64,000 nt of DNA from Peromyscus leucopus (lineage: Eukaryota; Chordata; Mammalia; Rodentia; Cricetidae), in the NCBI RefSeq assembly GCF_004664715.2, contig NC_051075.1, forward strand, positions 35,007,495 through 35,071,494, given 5' to 3'. The position numbers were made by a program, and so were the translations under genes. Of this stretch, positions 1-11,344 are shown one piece after another. The notes below the pieces were generated by a model. It saw only the letters and a program-made list of their open reading frames with translations, was not told the DNA's origin and ran no database searches. Every line of letters starts with the position of its first letter. Positions within the stretch are counted from its first letter, which is position 1.

Positions 1-420
1 ATTATCTTTAGAATGTTTTGTTTTTTATTTTCTTACATTAGATATTGATAATTATAAGTATAAATTTAATTTTTAAAAGGCTATTCATGTTTTCTTCTGT
101 GAATTTAAATATTAAGGATTCCAAGCCTTGATTAAGTAATTTGATAATATCCTTAATTTCTAAATTAAATTCAATTCTGTCTATCTCACTTTTGACAAAT
201 CTATTCACATTCAAACTTCTTCTTAGCTAGTGTCTCCTATTATCTTTCAAAATCAGTGTGTCTTTATTTTTTTAATTTCTACTTATCACTTGATTTTTTC
301 TTATAATAACTCTTAATATATGTGTTATTTGAATAATAATTATCTATAATGCATCCCCAAAATAATAATGGTAGGTAGGCACAACTTTTATGATTCTAAG
401 ATTCAAGAATTATGAGACTT
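1..420. other. AT-rich unique sequence, no gene seen
   Basis: The stretch is strongly AT-rich, with stops in all frames and no repeat family that I recognise. I see no promoter or exon signal. Confidence 0.5.
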
Positions 421-429
421 TGAAAACAG

Positions 430-519
430 CTTGGATAAGGGAGTGGAGAGAGAGAAAGGGAGAGAGGAGAGCCAAAGAGAGAAATGTAAGGAGGGAGGGA
501 GGAAGAGAAGGAAAGAAGG

Positions 520-570
<51 letters not shown>
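430..570. repeat. GA-rich tract ending in (GATA)n microsatellite
   Basis: A purine-rich GAGA/GGGA stretch from about 430 runs into an uninterrupted GATA tetranucleotide array at 521-570 (about 12 units). The long perfect array suggests high length polymorphism. Confidence 0.95.
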
Positions 571-984
571 CTAATTTTGTTTGACCATAAGATTTTTAGA
601 TGTCAAATTATTACTGGCTACTGAATCTAAGACTCTTTTGAATGTTTAGAATTGACAAAAACAATCATGTGGAGTTCTATCACTGACATGGAGATATGCA
701 AACTTAAGTCAACACTCATTAAGAATGAGGAAAATAAATAATTCTGTGAATCTTATTCCTTTAGTATTCCTATAATTATTCTACACAGTGGGTTTGACAG
801 ATCACTGAACTACTGAGTTTGTGAAGACATAACTGAGCAAAGAGAACATGGAGAAGAAGACGAACTGGTTTTCCCAGACAATCCAAACTCATTCACACAG
901 GGCACTTACACCCACATGCCTGAGAAAGAAACGCTTTTATCTTTTATTTTCACTAAAAGTAGAATTAGATCTCCTAAATATTTT

Positions 985-1590
985 TCCTTTTATTAAAAAT
1001 ACTTTTTCTTACAATATATAATCTTTTATGGTTTCCCCTCCCTCTACTCCTCATAGCTCCTCCCCACCTCCCATCCCTTCTGGATCCACCCCCTTTTTGT
1101 TTCCCATTACGAAACAAACAGGCTTCTAAGGGATAATGATAGAATAAAATAAAACATGATATAAGATGAAACAAAAGGGAACACATTGGAATTAAACAAA
1201 ACAGGTAAACAAAGGAAAAGAGCCCTGAAGAAGGCACAAGAGTCAGAGATCCACTCGTTCACATGTGCAGGAGTCCCATAAAAATACTTATGAGGAAGCC
1301 ATGAAATAAAGCACAGAGGATCTGGTGCAGATCTTTGTAATCTCGGTGCCTGCTGCCTCAGTCTCTGTGAGTTCATATGAGTTTTGTTCAGATTGATTTA
1401 CAGGGCCTTGTTTCTTGGTGTCCCCCATCCCTCCTAGTTTTATACTCTTTCTGTTGCTTCTTCTGCTGGGTTCCCTGAGCCCTTGGGTGGGTCTGGGTTG
1501 TTTGATGGAGACATCCTATTTAGGGTGGAGTGTTCCAAGCTCTTTTACACTATGCCTAATATCTGGTTGTGTCTCTCTATAGATCTATTT
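985..1590 (-). mobile_element. Lx-type L1 3' UTR fragment (antisense)
   Basis: The plus strand begins with a T-rich segment and then shows hallmarks of the rodent Lx 3' UTR in reverse: the pyrimidine-rich CCCTCCCTCTACTCCTC block, the purine-rich block near 1090-1220, and the stretch that reads like GGGTTCCCTGAGCCCTT followed by TTTGATGGAGACATCC near 1465-1520. The element therefore lies on the minus strand with its 3' end at the left. It is 5' truncated and shows internal deletions compared with the consensus I remember. It carries no coding capacity; short ORFs across it are fortuitous. Confidence 0.75.
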
Positions 1591-1599
1591 TTTTAAGAT

Positions 1600-2155
1600 A
1601 AGAAAAACATGGAGAACTTCATGTGCCAGACTACCAACAAAAGCATCAGGCAGGAATCATGTCTCTTGTTCCTTCACACTGAAGATTACTCTCTGTTTGG
1701 AAATTTAAGGAGCTATGATTGGGGGAAAAAGTTATGAGAAGAAGATCTGCTCAGGCTAATGAGTGCTTAAAAGTTGTATAAATCATCACAGAAGCAAGTG
1801 TTTAAAATCTCAAGTGTAAATCAGGAATTAATGAATAGGCTTGTTTGAGGAAATTGGCTCTTTGAGGGTGAGAAGAAATATGCACAGAAGTTAAGAGGTA
1901 TAAAGTTCCAGGAGATTAGAGAGAGATGAGTCACTCTCTAAATGATCCTATCACAAACACTGTTCTTAAATGGCATTAATATAAATGGAAGAGGAGATAC
2001 AGGAATATTCCAAAGAAATCTGATCTACAAAAGCAAAACACTGATAAACAAGAGTCTACTAAAAAGTGGCTACTATGTATACTGACACTTTTGATGAGAC
2101 TTCAGAAATTGGACTTTTCTTATATTTTAATTAGAGAACTATCAATATTCTTAAG
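1600..2155. other. Unique sequence, no gene seen
   Basis: No repeat, exon or RNA gene is recognisable. Composition is AT-rich and ordinary. Confidence 0.4.
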
Positions 2156-2339
2156 ATGTTTTCATCATGGGAGCTAGAAAGATTGCTCAGTGGTTTAGCA
2201 TATGGTTTAGAGCATTTTTTTACTCTTGAAGAGGACCCTGGTACCATTCCCAGCACCCACATGCTATCTCTTTTTCAGAATCATTCCTATCTCAGAGTTA
2301 CAGTGGATCTGATGCCCTCCTCTGACCTCAAAGGTATGT

Positions 2340-2345
2340 ACATGG
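2340..2345. repeat. Target-site duplication ACATGG (left copy)
   Basis: The exact partner lies at 2978-2983, on the other side of the inverted-repeat element. Confidence 0.8.
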
Positions 2346-2977
2346 TGTAGCTGGAGAATTTCCCTCCAGCTCCCGCCAAGCCCTGCCAGTCCCGGAGCCT
2401 ACCTATAAAATAAACACATCGACTCTTATATTATTTTAACTGCTCGGCCATTAGCTCAGGCCTACCATTGTCTAGCTCTTACTCTTATACTCAGCCCATT
2501 GCTGTTAATCTATATGTTGCCACGTGTTCTATGGCTTTACCTGTTGTCCTTACATGATATTCCCTGAACAGCAGCTGGTGTCTCCTCCCCCTGCTGTCCT
2601 CTCCTTTTCTTTTTCCTCTCTGTTAGTCCTGCCTATACTTCCTGTCTGGCTACTGACCAATCAGGGTTTTATTTATACAGAGCGATATCTACAGATAAGG
2701 AGAGAGGAGAATTCTGGGAAGTAGAAGGCTGAGTGGGGGAGACACTGCCAGCTGCTGCCATGACAAGCAGCATGTGAAGATGTCAATAAGCCACGAGCCA
2801 TGTGGCAAGGTATAGATTTATAGAAATGAGTTAATTTAAGATATAAGAACAGTTAAGAAGAAGCCTGCCTCGGCCATACAGTTTGTAAATAATATAAGTG
2901 TCTGTGTGTTTATTTTATAAGTGGGCTGTGGGACTGCCGGGGCTTGGTGGGACCTGGAGAGAAGCTCTCCAGCTACA
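2346..2977. mobile_element. Inverted-repeat (palindromic) LTR-derived element inserted in a SINE
   Basis: The unit starts TGTAGCTGGAGA and ends TCTCCAGCTACA, so both termini are the same end of one LTR family, facing outward. The left arm (2346 to about 2696) is the antisense LTR and the right arm (about 2697-2977) the sense LTR; by eye the outer ~70 bp of the arms agree at roughly 80-85%. Other copies of this LTR lie at 18865-19138, 24697-25060 and 31995-32409. The whole unit is bracketed by an exact 6-bp duplication ACATGG (2340-2345 and 2978-2983) and interrupts a SINE, which shows it inserted as one piece. A 6-bp duplication with TG...CA ends is typical of integrase-mediated ERVK insertion. 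The right arm holds AATATAAG and TTTATTTTATAAG, possible TATA and poly(A) elements. Confidence 0.8.
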
Positions 2978-3049
2978 ACATGGTTCACATACATTCATGT
3001 AGATAAAATATTCATGCTCATAAATAAAAATAAATATAAAAAATTAAAA

Positions 3050-3416
3050 TAATATTCCCTTCATGGTACAACTGCTCAACTCCTCTGTTTAAGGGAATTC
3101 AATATTTCAATTCTTTGGGAATCACTATAACTATCAATGTTTTGCCTGTTTTTAAAATGTATCACACTAGTCTATAGAACATAGCATATAGTTTATAGGA
3201 AGTGTGCAAATGCCAGTTATTCCATAGTATCATTAGAAACGCAAAGAATTCAGTTTAGCCAAAAACTTCAGACCCCAAAATAGTATTAGTTGAGTGGGAT
3301 GACACTAACTAAATGGAGCAGAGCTATCAAACAACAGCAATCACAGTAATAGGCTCCCTAAACACGGTTGCCAGAATCATTTTGATATTCTCGGATAAGA
3401 AACACCATATCATTTT

Positions 3417-3420
<4 letters not shown>
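3050..3420. other. Unique sequence, no gene seen
   Basis: AT-rich DNA without a recognisable repeat or exon. Confidence 0.4.

Positions 3421-3461
<41 letters not shown>
3421..3461. repeat. (CA)n microsatellite
   Basis: A perfect run of about 20 CA dinucleotides. Confidence 0.97.
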
Positions 3462-3462
<1 letters not shown>

Positions 3463-4002
3463 GATTCTTAAAGGCAAAGTTTGTTACGCATCAGTGTAGA
3501 ACTTAAGGCATAGTGATCAAGTCATACTCAATAAACTTCACTTTCACTATGAACTTCGTAGAATCATTTAAACTCCTGAGATGTAATTTTTCATCCTTTG
3601 ATAGTTTCTTCTGCTTTTTGTATATATTGAATTAGTGTTTTAACTCATTTTTGCCAACATTAAGGGTGGGCCACTGTTGTTTCCCTCTATCTGAAGTAAA
3701 AACACAGATAGGCTCCAGGAGTGTCAATGATTTCTTCTTATTTGTGTTTCCTAAGGATAATTTATATGAATCATTTTTATGTTAAGCATATTTACTGAGG
3801 TCACTATAGCATTCGCTAGTAATAATTATATCTTATAATGTGTGGAAAGTAAAGCACCGATTACACGTTATAATACAAATGAATTTGAAATTATCAATTT
3901 CACATGAGAAGGATAAAGGAGGTTCACTGGCATGGTTTGGCTGAGACTTTTACCAGCATTATACTTTTGTGAGGAAGGCTTGCTTTCAATGATTGAAGTC
4001 TT

Positions 4003-4146
4003 TTTTTTTTTTTTTTTGTAAATTTTTTTTGGGGGGGGTTTCAAAGGATTTTTTAGATTTTTTAAATGTGTGTTCCGAGCCTGGAGCACACACTAAAGTC
4101 TCTGGCGGGGGAGACGCGGATTTTTTGTAAATTTTTTTTGGGGGGT
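4003..4146 (-). mobile_element. Short unidentified retrocopy with poly(A) tail and target-site duplication
   Basis: Read on the minus strand, this 144-bp segment has a CpG-containing body (GCGTCTCCCCCGCC near 4104-4118; TGCTCCAGGCTCGG near 4075-4089) and ends in about 17 A residues. It is flanked by an exact 10-bp direct repeat TTGAAGTCTT (3993-4002 and 4147-4156), the signature of L1-mediated retroposition. A ~28-bp AT/G-rich module (TTTTTTGTAAATTTTTTTTG followed by a G-run) occurs at both ends of the insert, at about 4012-4041 and 4121-4148. I do not recognise the parent RNA; it is not B1, B2, B4, ID, 4.5S or 7SK by eye. Confidence 0.65.
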
Positions 4147-4159
4147 TTGAAGTCTTAAA

Positions 4160-4880
4160 AATGCCTGATGCGGTTAAAGTGATTGCAGTATGACAGGGAT
4201 GACTCAATGATTGTGCATGGACACTGATCAGTAAGATGAGAGGCAAATGTGACTTCAGGCTACAGCGGTTTGTCACACATACAGCAAAATCTGATTACTA
4301 TTTTTACTACTTATTATTATTACCTTACTGCTCTCACCTGGCACCGAAACATACTTCAAGTGTCCTTTGAAATTCATTGAAAATGCTTCTTGAAAGAGTT
4401 TGAGCTAATTAGATATAATGACTTTGCTACTTGTGACTGAATCACCACTGCAGCATATCTGTATCCATACGCACTTACATATGTCATCGTTATGCTAATT
4501 CCTTATATGCATATTATAATTTTTCAAGTTCTTATTTTAAAGTGTCAAATATAAGAAAAACGTATCAAATACACTACATTGATTACTTAAGGTTATTTTT
4601 TCTAGCATCTGGACAGATTCTCATGTTTTCAATCTGCTTTCACATGTTTTAATCTAACATAAAACTAGTGAGACTGAATGCACATTTTACCAGGAAGCAT
4701 GTTAATTAATTTAGCAAGGATATGCTATTTCTATTAAATATGCATGAAAAGTTTGGAGACTGTATTGTGGTCACCAGACTGTTTTAAATATATCCTAATG
4801 AAAGAAATAAACTTCTCTTTATTTCCCATGAAATGGAGTAATACATTATAAGACTCATGGAAATGGAATATTGAAGATAA
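4160..4880. other. Unique AT-rich sequence, no gene seen
   Basis: No repeat family or exon recognised. Confidence 0.4.
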
Positions 4881-4884
4881 TATC

Positions 4885-5075
4885 TGGGCCTAGAGAAGGG
4901 TCAAGGGTTAAGAATATACAATGATCTCGCTCACAACTTGGGTTCAGTTCTCAGCATCAACATCTTGTAGCTCATGACTGCCTGTAACTCTATCTCCAGA
5001 GGCTCTGGAAATGAAATCAGGTGCATGTCTGACTAGAGACGGGAGTAGGAAAGACACAAGAGAGTGGGGGATGAG
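4885..5075 (+). mobile_element. Old B2/B3-family SINE
   Basis: Degenerate match to the B3 head and body: a GGGTTCAGTTCTCAGCA B-box region near 4940, then TGACTGCCTGTAACTC and TCCAGAGGCTCTGG. Boundaries are approximate and no target-site duplication is clear. Confidence 0.65.
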
Positions 5076-5079
5076 AGAA

Positions 5080-5990
5080 GCCAGAATCCATTATGTGTAT
5101 ATATGAAACTATCAAGGAAGGAAGTGAATAAAATTATAACATATGAAAAACCATAGCTATAATGAACAGCTTATAATTCCACATTCCAAGTGGAAGGTTA
5201 TAAGATGCTTTTCTGAAACTGAAAGGCCGCTAGATAAAGTAATAGGTAGCAGAGAGTTATTGACTATTATCTGCCTGATGCTATAAAAGGTGTAAATGCA
5301 CTGATGTGTGTAGCTATAAAACTTTGTAAAAATATGCATTCTTTAAAATACATATAGGATGTTTACATAAATTATCTTGACAAAAGAAAAATGTGAGGGT
5401 CTTGCTATGTAGTAGGCCTCAAATTAATAAATTTCATGTCTCTCCTTTTTAATCCTATATTACAAGATTACAAGTGGGCTTCATGGCACTTGGCCTTCTG
5501 GGGAAAAGTGTTTGTGTAATATGGAGTATACTGGTGAGCACAAAGCAGTAAGTACAATGTAAGTAGATGAAAAGTTAAAGAAAATCTTTACAGTAGCACT
5601 AAAGGTTATGATTTTTATGTCAGACAGATGTCCAAATTAAAAAAAAACATACCATATTGAACATATATGATGAAACTGTAAAAATTTCAAAATCAGCAGC
5701 ACAGAAAAATGAAGTCAAACCAATTTTTTAAATAATGGATGTCATTGTGTGAAGATGGATTATTATTGCCTTAATTTTAGGGACACATTTATAGGTTAAT
5801 AAGGGTTAAAAAATAAACAATTGCTACCTTCAAAAGTAGTGAAAATGAATGTGAAGAGAGTATTGTACATCCTCAAATGACTTAAATATATTCCATGGCA
5901 AAACATTTTAGTTTTACAACTGTAGCTGCTTGGCCTCCAGCTGTGACAGATCTACACAGAATGTTCGGAGTCAGCAAAACTAGGTCAAAG
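5080..5990. other. Unique AT-rich sequence, no gene seen
   Basis: No supported gene or repeat; a weak B1-like fragment near 5395-5430 is too short to call. Confidence 0.4.
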
Positions 5991-5994
5991 ACAT

Positions 5995-6190
5995 GGGAAA
6001 GGGATGCATCAGTGGTTAAGGATTCATGTAGCTCTTGCAGAGGGCCAGAGTTCAGTACCCAGCACCCACATTAGATGGTTAACAGATGCCTGTAACTCTG
6101 CCTTCTTCTGGCTTCTGTAAAAACCTGTACACATATGCTCATACACACAAATAGACCATGGACATATAAACAGAAATAGAAATAAATTAA
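5995..6190 (+). mobile_element. Old B3/B2-family SINE
   Basis: Recognisable blocks are CAGTGGTTAAGGATTCATG, AGAGTTCAGTACCCAGCACC, GATGCCTGTAACTCTG and a CATACACACAAATAG/AAATAAATTAA tail. It is diverged and has no coding role. Confidence 0.7.
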
Positions 6191-6194
6191 CCAT

Positions 6195-7370
6195 TAGAAA
6201 CACTTCTAGGTGCTTTAGTAACTTGTATCATTACAGGATATTACAAGGATGTAAAGAAATGCTTCAGATCAATGAATGAAACATCTATTATTGCTAACAA
6301 AATCATGATTAAACATTTCAATGATAATGATAAGATTTTGAGATTAGAAGATGATATTTCAATGTATTTTTATTGCTAAAGTTACCTAAGAATTTTGTGA
6401 TTCACACAATAAGAGTAAGCACTGCAATGCAAACATCACCAAAATCATATCTTCTTGCAGTAACATTTATATTGGTGAAGTTAAATGAAATCATTTACAA
6501 ACTGGTAGCAAAATGTACAATCTTAGACTAAATAGAGTCATCATAAGATTTGCCAATAAACATTTAAAATTAGTTTGTATTTTCATTGTTTTTTTAACCA
6601 CTGAATAAGTTATATAAGTAGTAAATTGCTTTTAGTTGAGAAAAATAAATGAGAATTTTTAAAGAATGGTTTAATATGTAAAACTGGCTTGAGTATTTAA
6701 TTCATTTAAAAATGGTGAATAGCCAAAAATTCAGAAGGATTCAATTGAGTTCAGTAAAAAGAAATGATTTCATAGTCCAAAGGAATTACTTCTAACAAAT
6801 AAGTCTAATTGTGAATGGTTTAAGATGCTGTCAAGATGTACTCTTTTCCTTGTAATAAAATAATTGACTTTAGAATTTCTAACACATTTGATTGAAAGTG
6901 AATTTAGGCTGTAGTAATCTTCTGCAAAAGAAATACTACAGAGGGATATGCATAGCAGAAGAAGTAAGAGTCTATCATACAATGAACAACTCCTATAGTG
7001 TATATAGTATATACCAAATTCAGTATTCTCACTGAATTTCATGATACTGTTTTAAAATTGTATGATTGTATGGATAGAAGCACATTTGTAGGTATGTATT
7101 TTTTGTTGCAGAAATAAATTTATGTTTTCTAAATCACATATTGAATTGTTCTGTCTTAGGGAGGTCATGCATTATTAGTCACTTTGATCTGATAAAATTG
7201 TTCAGAGGTCTCTGATTCTGTTTGTCAAAACCTACACTCTGCTGTGGAAAGATAAGGCAAGAAATAAATATGAGTCCCATCTAACACCTAAAAATTTCAG
7301 AATCACACTTAAAAGAGTAAAAAGAAACGAAGAACACTAAATAATTGTGTGTTACATTTAAAATCTTTTT
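6195..7370. other. Unique AT-rich sequence, no gene seen
   Basis: About 1.2 kb with no recognisable repeat, conserved ORF or RNA gene. Confidence 0.4.
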
Positions 7371-8706
7371 TTCATGTTTTTTTTTATTTATTTTACAATA
7401 CTATTCAGTTCTACATAATAGCCACAGATTCCCTTGCTCTCTCCCTTCCTGCCCCATCCCCTTCCCCCCAGTCCACCCCCCCATTCCTAATTCCTCCAGA
7501 TCAAGGTCTCCCCCGGGGACTGGGATCGACCTGATAGACTCAGTCCAGGCAGGTCCAGTCCTCTCCTCCCAGATTGAGCCAAGTGTCCCTGCATAAGTCC
7601 CAGGTTTCAAACAGCTAACTCATGCAATGAGCCCAGGACCTGGTACCACTGCCTAGATGCCTCCCAAACAGATCAAGCCAATCGACTGTCTCACCTATTC
7701 AGAGGGCCTGATCCAGTTGGGGGCCCCTCAGCCTTTGGTTCATAGTTCATGTGTTTCCATCCATTTGGTTATTTGTCCCTGTGCTTTATCCAACCTGGGT
7801 TTCAACAATTCTCGCTCATATAAACCCTCCTCTTTCTCACTAATTAGACTCCCAGCGCTCCACCAGGGGCCTAGCCATGGATGTCTGCATCCAGATTCCT
7901 CAGTCCTTGGATGGGGTTTCTGGCACAACTTTTAGGGTGTTTGGCCATCCCATCACCAGAGTAGGTCAGTCCCAGCTGTCTCTCGACCATTGCCAGCAGT
8001 CCTTTGTGGGGGTACTTTGTGGATTTTTGTGGGCCTCTTTAGCTCTTTGTTTCTTCCTTTTCTCATGTGGTCTTCATTTACCATGGTCTCCTATTCATTG
8101 TTCTCCCTCTTTTCTTGATCCAGCTAGGATCTCCCGCTCTCTTTCCCTCGACCCTTGCCCTTCATTGCTCCCACTCATGTCCAGGCTGTTCATGTAGATC
8201 TCATCCATTTCTCCGTGTCTTTCTTGGGGTCCCGTTTTCCAGTTAGCCTCACTGGTGATGTGATGTGAGTAGCAGTCCAGTCATCCTTGTTCCACATTTA
8301 GCATCTTCCTATGAGTGAGTACATACCATATTTGTCTTTCTGAGTCTGGGTTACCTCACTCAGGATGATTTTTTCTAGATCCATCCATTTGCCTGCAAAC
8401 CTCATGATGTCATTGTTTTTCTCTGCTGAGTAGTATTCCATTGTGTATATGTGCCACAATTTATTTATCCATTCTTCAGTTGAAGGGCATCTAGGTTGTT
8501 TCCAGGTTTTGGCTATTACAAACAATGCTGATATGAACATAGCTGAGCAAGTGCTCTTGTGGTATGATTGAGCATTTCTTGGTTATATGCCCAAGAGTGG
8601 TATAGCTGGATCTTGGGGGAGATTGATTCCCAATTTTCTAAGAAAGCGCCATATTGATTTCCAAAGTGGTTGTACAAGCTTGCATTCCCACCAGCAGTGG
8701 AGGAGA
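7371..8706 (-). mobile_element. 5'-truncated L1: ORF2 C-terminus plus 3' UTR
   Basis: Reading the minus strand, the ORF2 tail runs from 8706 to about 8300. It has the DPAIPLLG block, the EEWINKLWHIYTMEYYSAEK motif, AGKWMDLEKIILSEVTQTQK and finally KYGMYSLI. The L1 3' UTR follows, ending in a T-rich (antisense A-rich) segment at 7371-7395. Closely related 3' UTRs sit at 20890-21939, 55129-55405 and 58310-58690, so this is an abundant L1 lineage of the host. Only about the last 130 ORF2 codons remain, without the endonuclease or reverse transcriptase, so it is dead. Its 5' end abuts an LTR fragment at 8707, and I could not find a target-site duplication. Confidence 0.9.
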
Positions 8707-8802
8707 CCTCTGGTCACCCCACCTATACTACCTGCCTGGCTACTGCCCAATCAGCATTTTATTAAACCAATTTGAGTGACAAATCTTTACAGTGTAATTA
8801 AA
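8707..8802 (-). mobile_element. LTR fragment (probable remnant 3' LTR of a non-autonomous ERV)
   Basis: The segment (CCTGCCTGGCTACTGCCCAA, then CAGCATTTTATTAAACC and GACAAATCTTTACAGTGTA) closely matches the right part of the LTR at 10818-11207. The rest of this LTR is missing at the junction with the L1. Confidence 0.6.
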
Positions 8803-10817
8803 AAGGAAGATTTTAACTTTAACATATTAAGACTATACACAACAAAAACAGTTATTAAGTAAGAATTACAGTGAAACTACATAATACATCTGCATTTGGC
8901 AAGGATAGCGAAAATACTTATTATCTATCTTATCTTAGTGAGTCTAAAGTTTTGTATCTAATTTATCTTTTATTATAATTAAAATATAACTATAACTATC
9001 TAGTCTTAGATTCCATCAAAGACTCCAGAAGGATGTAATGTTACCAATGACAGGGACATCAGACTACCTGGACAGTCATCCAAACTTCCTCTGCAATGTT
9101 GGGGCATCTATTTTTGGTCTACAAGCCTAGCATATCTGACAGACTTATCTGTGAAGCAGGATCTTTGAAGGACTGACCCACCTTGTCTTGACAAAGTTCT
9201 GCAGTAACTTTCTTTTGTGTCCTGCTTGTCCAATTTGGACAGAATACTGTCAGCAGTCAAGGCAAAGGACAATTTCTTTGCCCACATGTCTAGCTTCTGA
9301 CATAAAGAAAACAAACTCCACATAGAGTTTCTTTGATGCCCATCATTCTCTTTGAAGTAATTGGTGCTGCCAGGAGAAGACATGTCTCCTTTTCATGAAA
9401 AGTCTAAGTTCTTAAAACATTTTAAATGCCATATTCTATAGGTCTTTGAAGTGTTTGAGATTGCCTATCCACCTGAAATATATTTCTGTATTACCTTGAA
9501 AACATACCTAACATTACTATAAGTTTGCTATTATAGATGACTATTAAACCATATTTCTTAATTATATATTATATTTTTAAATGAGCTGCATAAACATAAT
9601 ACTCTAAAAAAGAATAGAAATATACATTCATTATAATAAAATAAACTTTAAATTTCTTTCAATAAACCAAAATTCATACTGATGCAAAATACATAAGATT
9701 AAGAGCTGTTTTTTGGATTAAAGTAGATTTAATAATCTACCCTTTTTCTCATCATTTCTATATCATATCCCCCTTTCTTCTTTTAGAAAGAGATTGACTA
9801 TGATCAACAACAATTTGTAACCAAACCCCCTAAACAAAGATAAACATCTACAATCTATTTTTTGGGGAATGTGGGAGTACTTTTCTAGGCTACTTCCTGC
9901 TGATTGGGTGTTCTTTTAATCTTATGGGGACCATGAGAAAATTTAGGATTATGGTTAAGTCTTGATTGGAGTAGTCTGTGTGGCTTCATCATCTCAGCCA
10001 GCAGTCTAGAAGCCTTTCTACATACAGAACTCCAAGAAAACTGCAACAGAGGTGCTCTGGAACATAGGAACATCTGGGCCATTTCTTCCCATTGAAGATT
10101 TTTCAGGGGATCTTCTTCAATCAAATATGATTTTTCTTAACATATAAGGAATCCACAGCCTCTCATTTTCTGTCAAAATAAGAGCATAACCTTTTATTCA
10201 AAGTAATATATCTTCTGACTTAAATTTTAAAGTCAAGGCACTTTCAAAATATATAAGTTGTATTAATCCAGTAACATTTATAATCAGTGTCTCTTAGCAG
10301 CTGTTGCTCCTTCCTCAGTAGTCAAACAATTCAAAGACAACAAATAACATACAATATACAAACTTTCTGTGTATTTTCCATATTTACATGGCTTTGTTTA
10401 AAGTATTACTTTACTCCCTTTTAAGTACTTTATTTTAAAACTATGTATTTCTTTTTTATGACTATTTATACCTTCTCTTCACTCTTGAAAGCCTAAGTAT
10501 ACTTTTAAACACATTGTGAACTGTTTAGAGGGTTTGTGTTTTGTTTTTTTGTTCTTGTCTGGATCTGTCTTTAATGCATATCTCTATCTTTTTCTGACCA
10601 TGTAAGTGTGTAATTTGCTAGGATTAAAGCACCTGGCTCCACCACATTCCTTGACTTCCTGAGAGTCTAGCTTCCTGGTAGAGGTACTGACAGGATCCAC
10701 ACGTATGGCCTCCAACTCTGGAGAGGTTTTTGGTCCATGGTACTACCATGTAACATGCCATCAGATGCTCATAAATACCATATATGTGTTTGGCAACAGG
10801 ACCTCTTGAAAGAGCCA
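8803..10817 (-). mobile_element. Probable internal region of a non-autonomous LTR retrotransposon
   Basis: About 2 kb lie between two pieces of the same LTR (8707-8802 and 10818-11207), both antisense, which fits one LTR-internal-LTR unit on the minus strand. No gag, protease or pol motif is visible; ORFs here are under 100 codons and unlike retroviral proteins. On the minus strand, the bases right after the 5' LTR read TGGCTCTTTCAAGAGG, which could be a TGG-starting primer-binding site, though I cannot assign the tRNA. I remember similar sequence as repetitive in muroid genomes but cannot name the family. An alternative is unique DNA between two unrelated LTR insertions. Confidence 0.4.
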
Positions 10818-11207
10818 TGTGGTTTCAGCTACTAAACTGCTTCAGGAAACTATTTCTTAAAGCATCCTTGCCTCTGCCCACTGCCAGCCAACAGAGCCCA
10901 CTGGAGAAAAATAAATGCTTGGCCAATAACTCAGGCTTATTACTAAATATCTCATATGCTTAAATTAACCCATAATTCTTACCTATCCTTAGCCACATGC
11001 CTTGGTAAAAATTCTCAGCAAGGATTCTCATCTTGCTTACTCTGTCTGTGTCTGGTTGATGACACCTGACTCCACCCTTTCTCTTTCTGCAGTTCTAGTC
11101 TGGTCACTCTGCCTATGCTTCCTGTCTGGCTACTAGTCAATCAGCATTTTATTAGACCAATTTGAATGACAAACCTTTACGGTGTATAAGAGAATGACTC
11201 CACAGCA
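10818..11207 (-). mobile_element. LTR (antisense), ERVK-like
   Basis: On the plus strand it runs from TGTGGTTTCAGCTAC to GACTCCACAGCA. It shares the family blocks seen in the other LTRs of the window: the GGCCAATAACTCAGGCTTATT region, AAATTAACCCATAATTCTTA, and CTATGCTTCCTGTCTGGCTA followed by the CAATCAG box. TG...CA termini fit an LTR. Flanking 6-bp sequences do not match exactly, so the boundaries are approximate. Confidence 0.6.
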
Positions 11208-11344
11208 ACAATGCTTTCTTCTGACTATAGCTGGAAGAAAAACTGTATTCTACTGGGTTTTGGAAAAAATAACCCCGATTGATCTCTAGCTTCCTTGTTT
11301 TCTACACTACCTTAACCCTTTTAACAGTGAAATCTATTTCTCTT

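Larger units (their letters stand above)
2160..3045 (+). mobile_element. B2/B3-family SINE, split by a later insertion
   Basis: The left half (2160-2345) has the tRNA-derived head (GGGAGCTAGAAAGATTGCTC, then TTCCCAGCACCCACATG) and the right half (2984-3045) has the AT-rich tail with ACATACATTCATG and repeated AAATAAA. Removing 2346-2977 together with one copy of ACATGG rejoins the SINE without a gap. The SINE is therefore older than the element inside it. It is degenerate and has no coding role. Confidence 0.8.
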
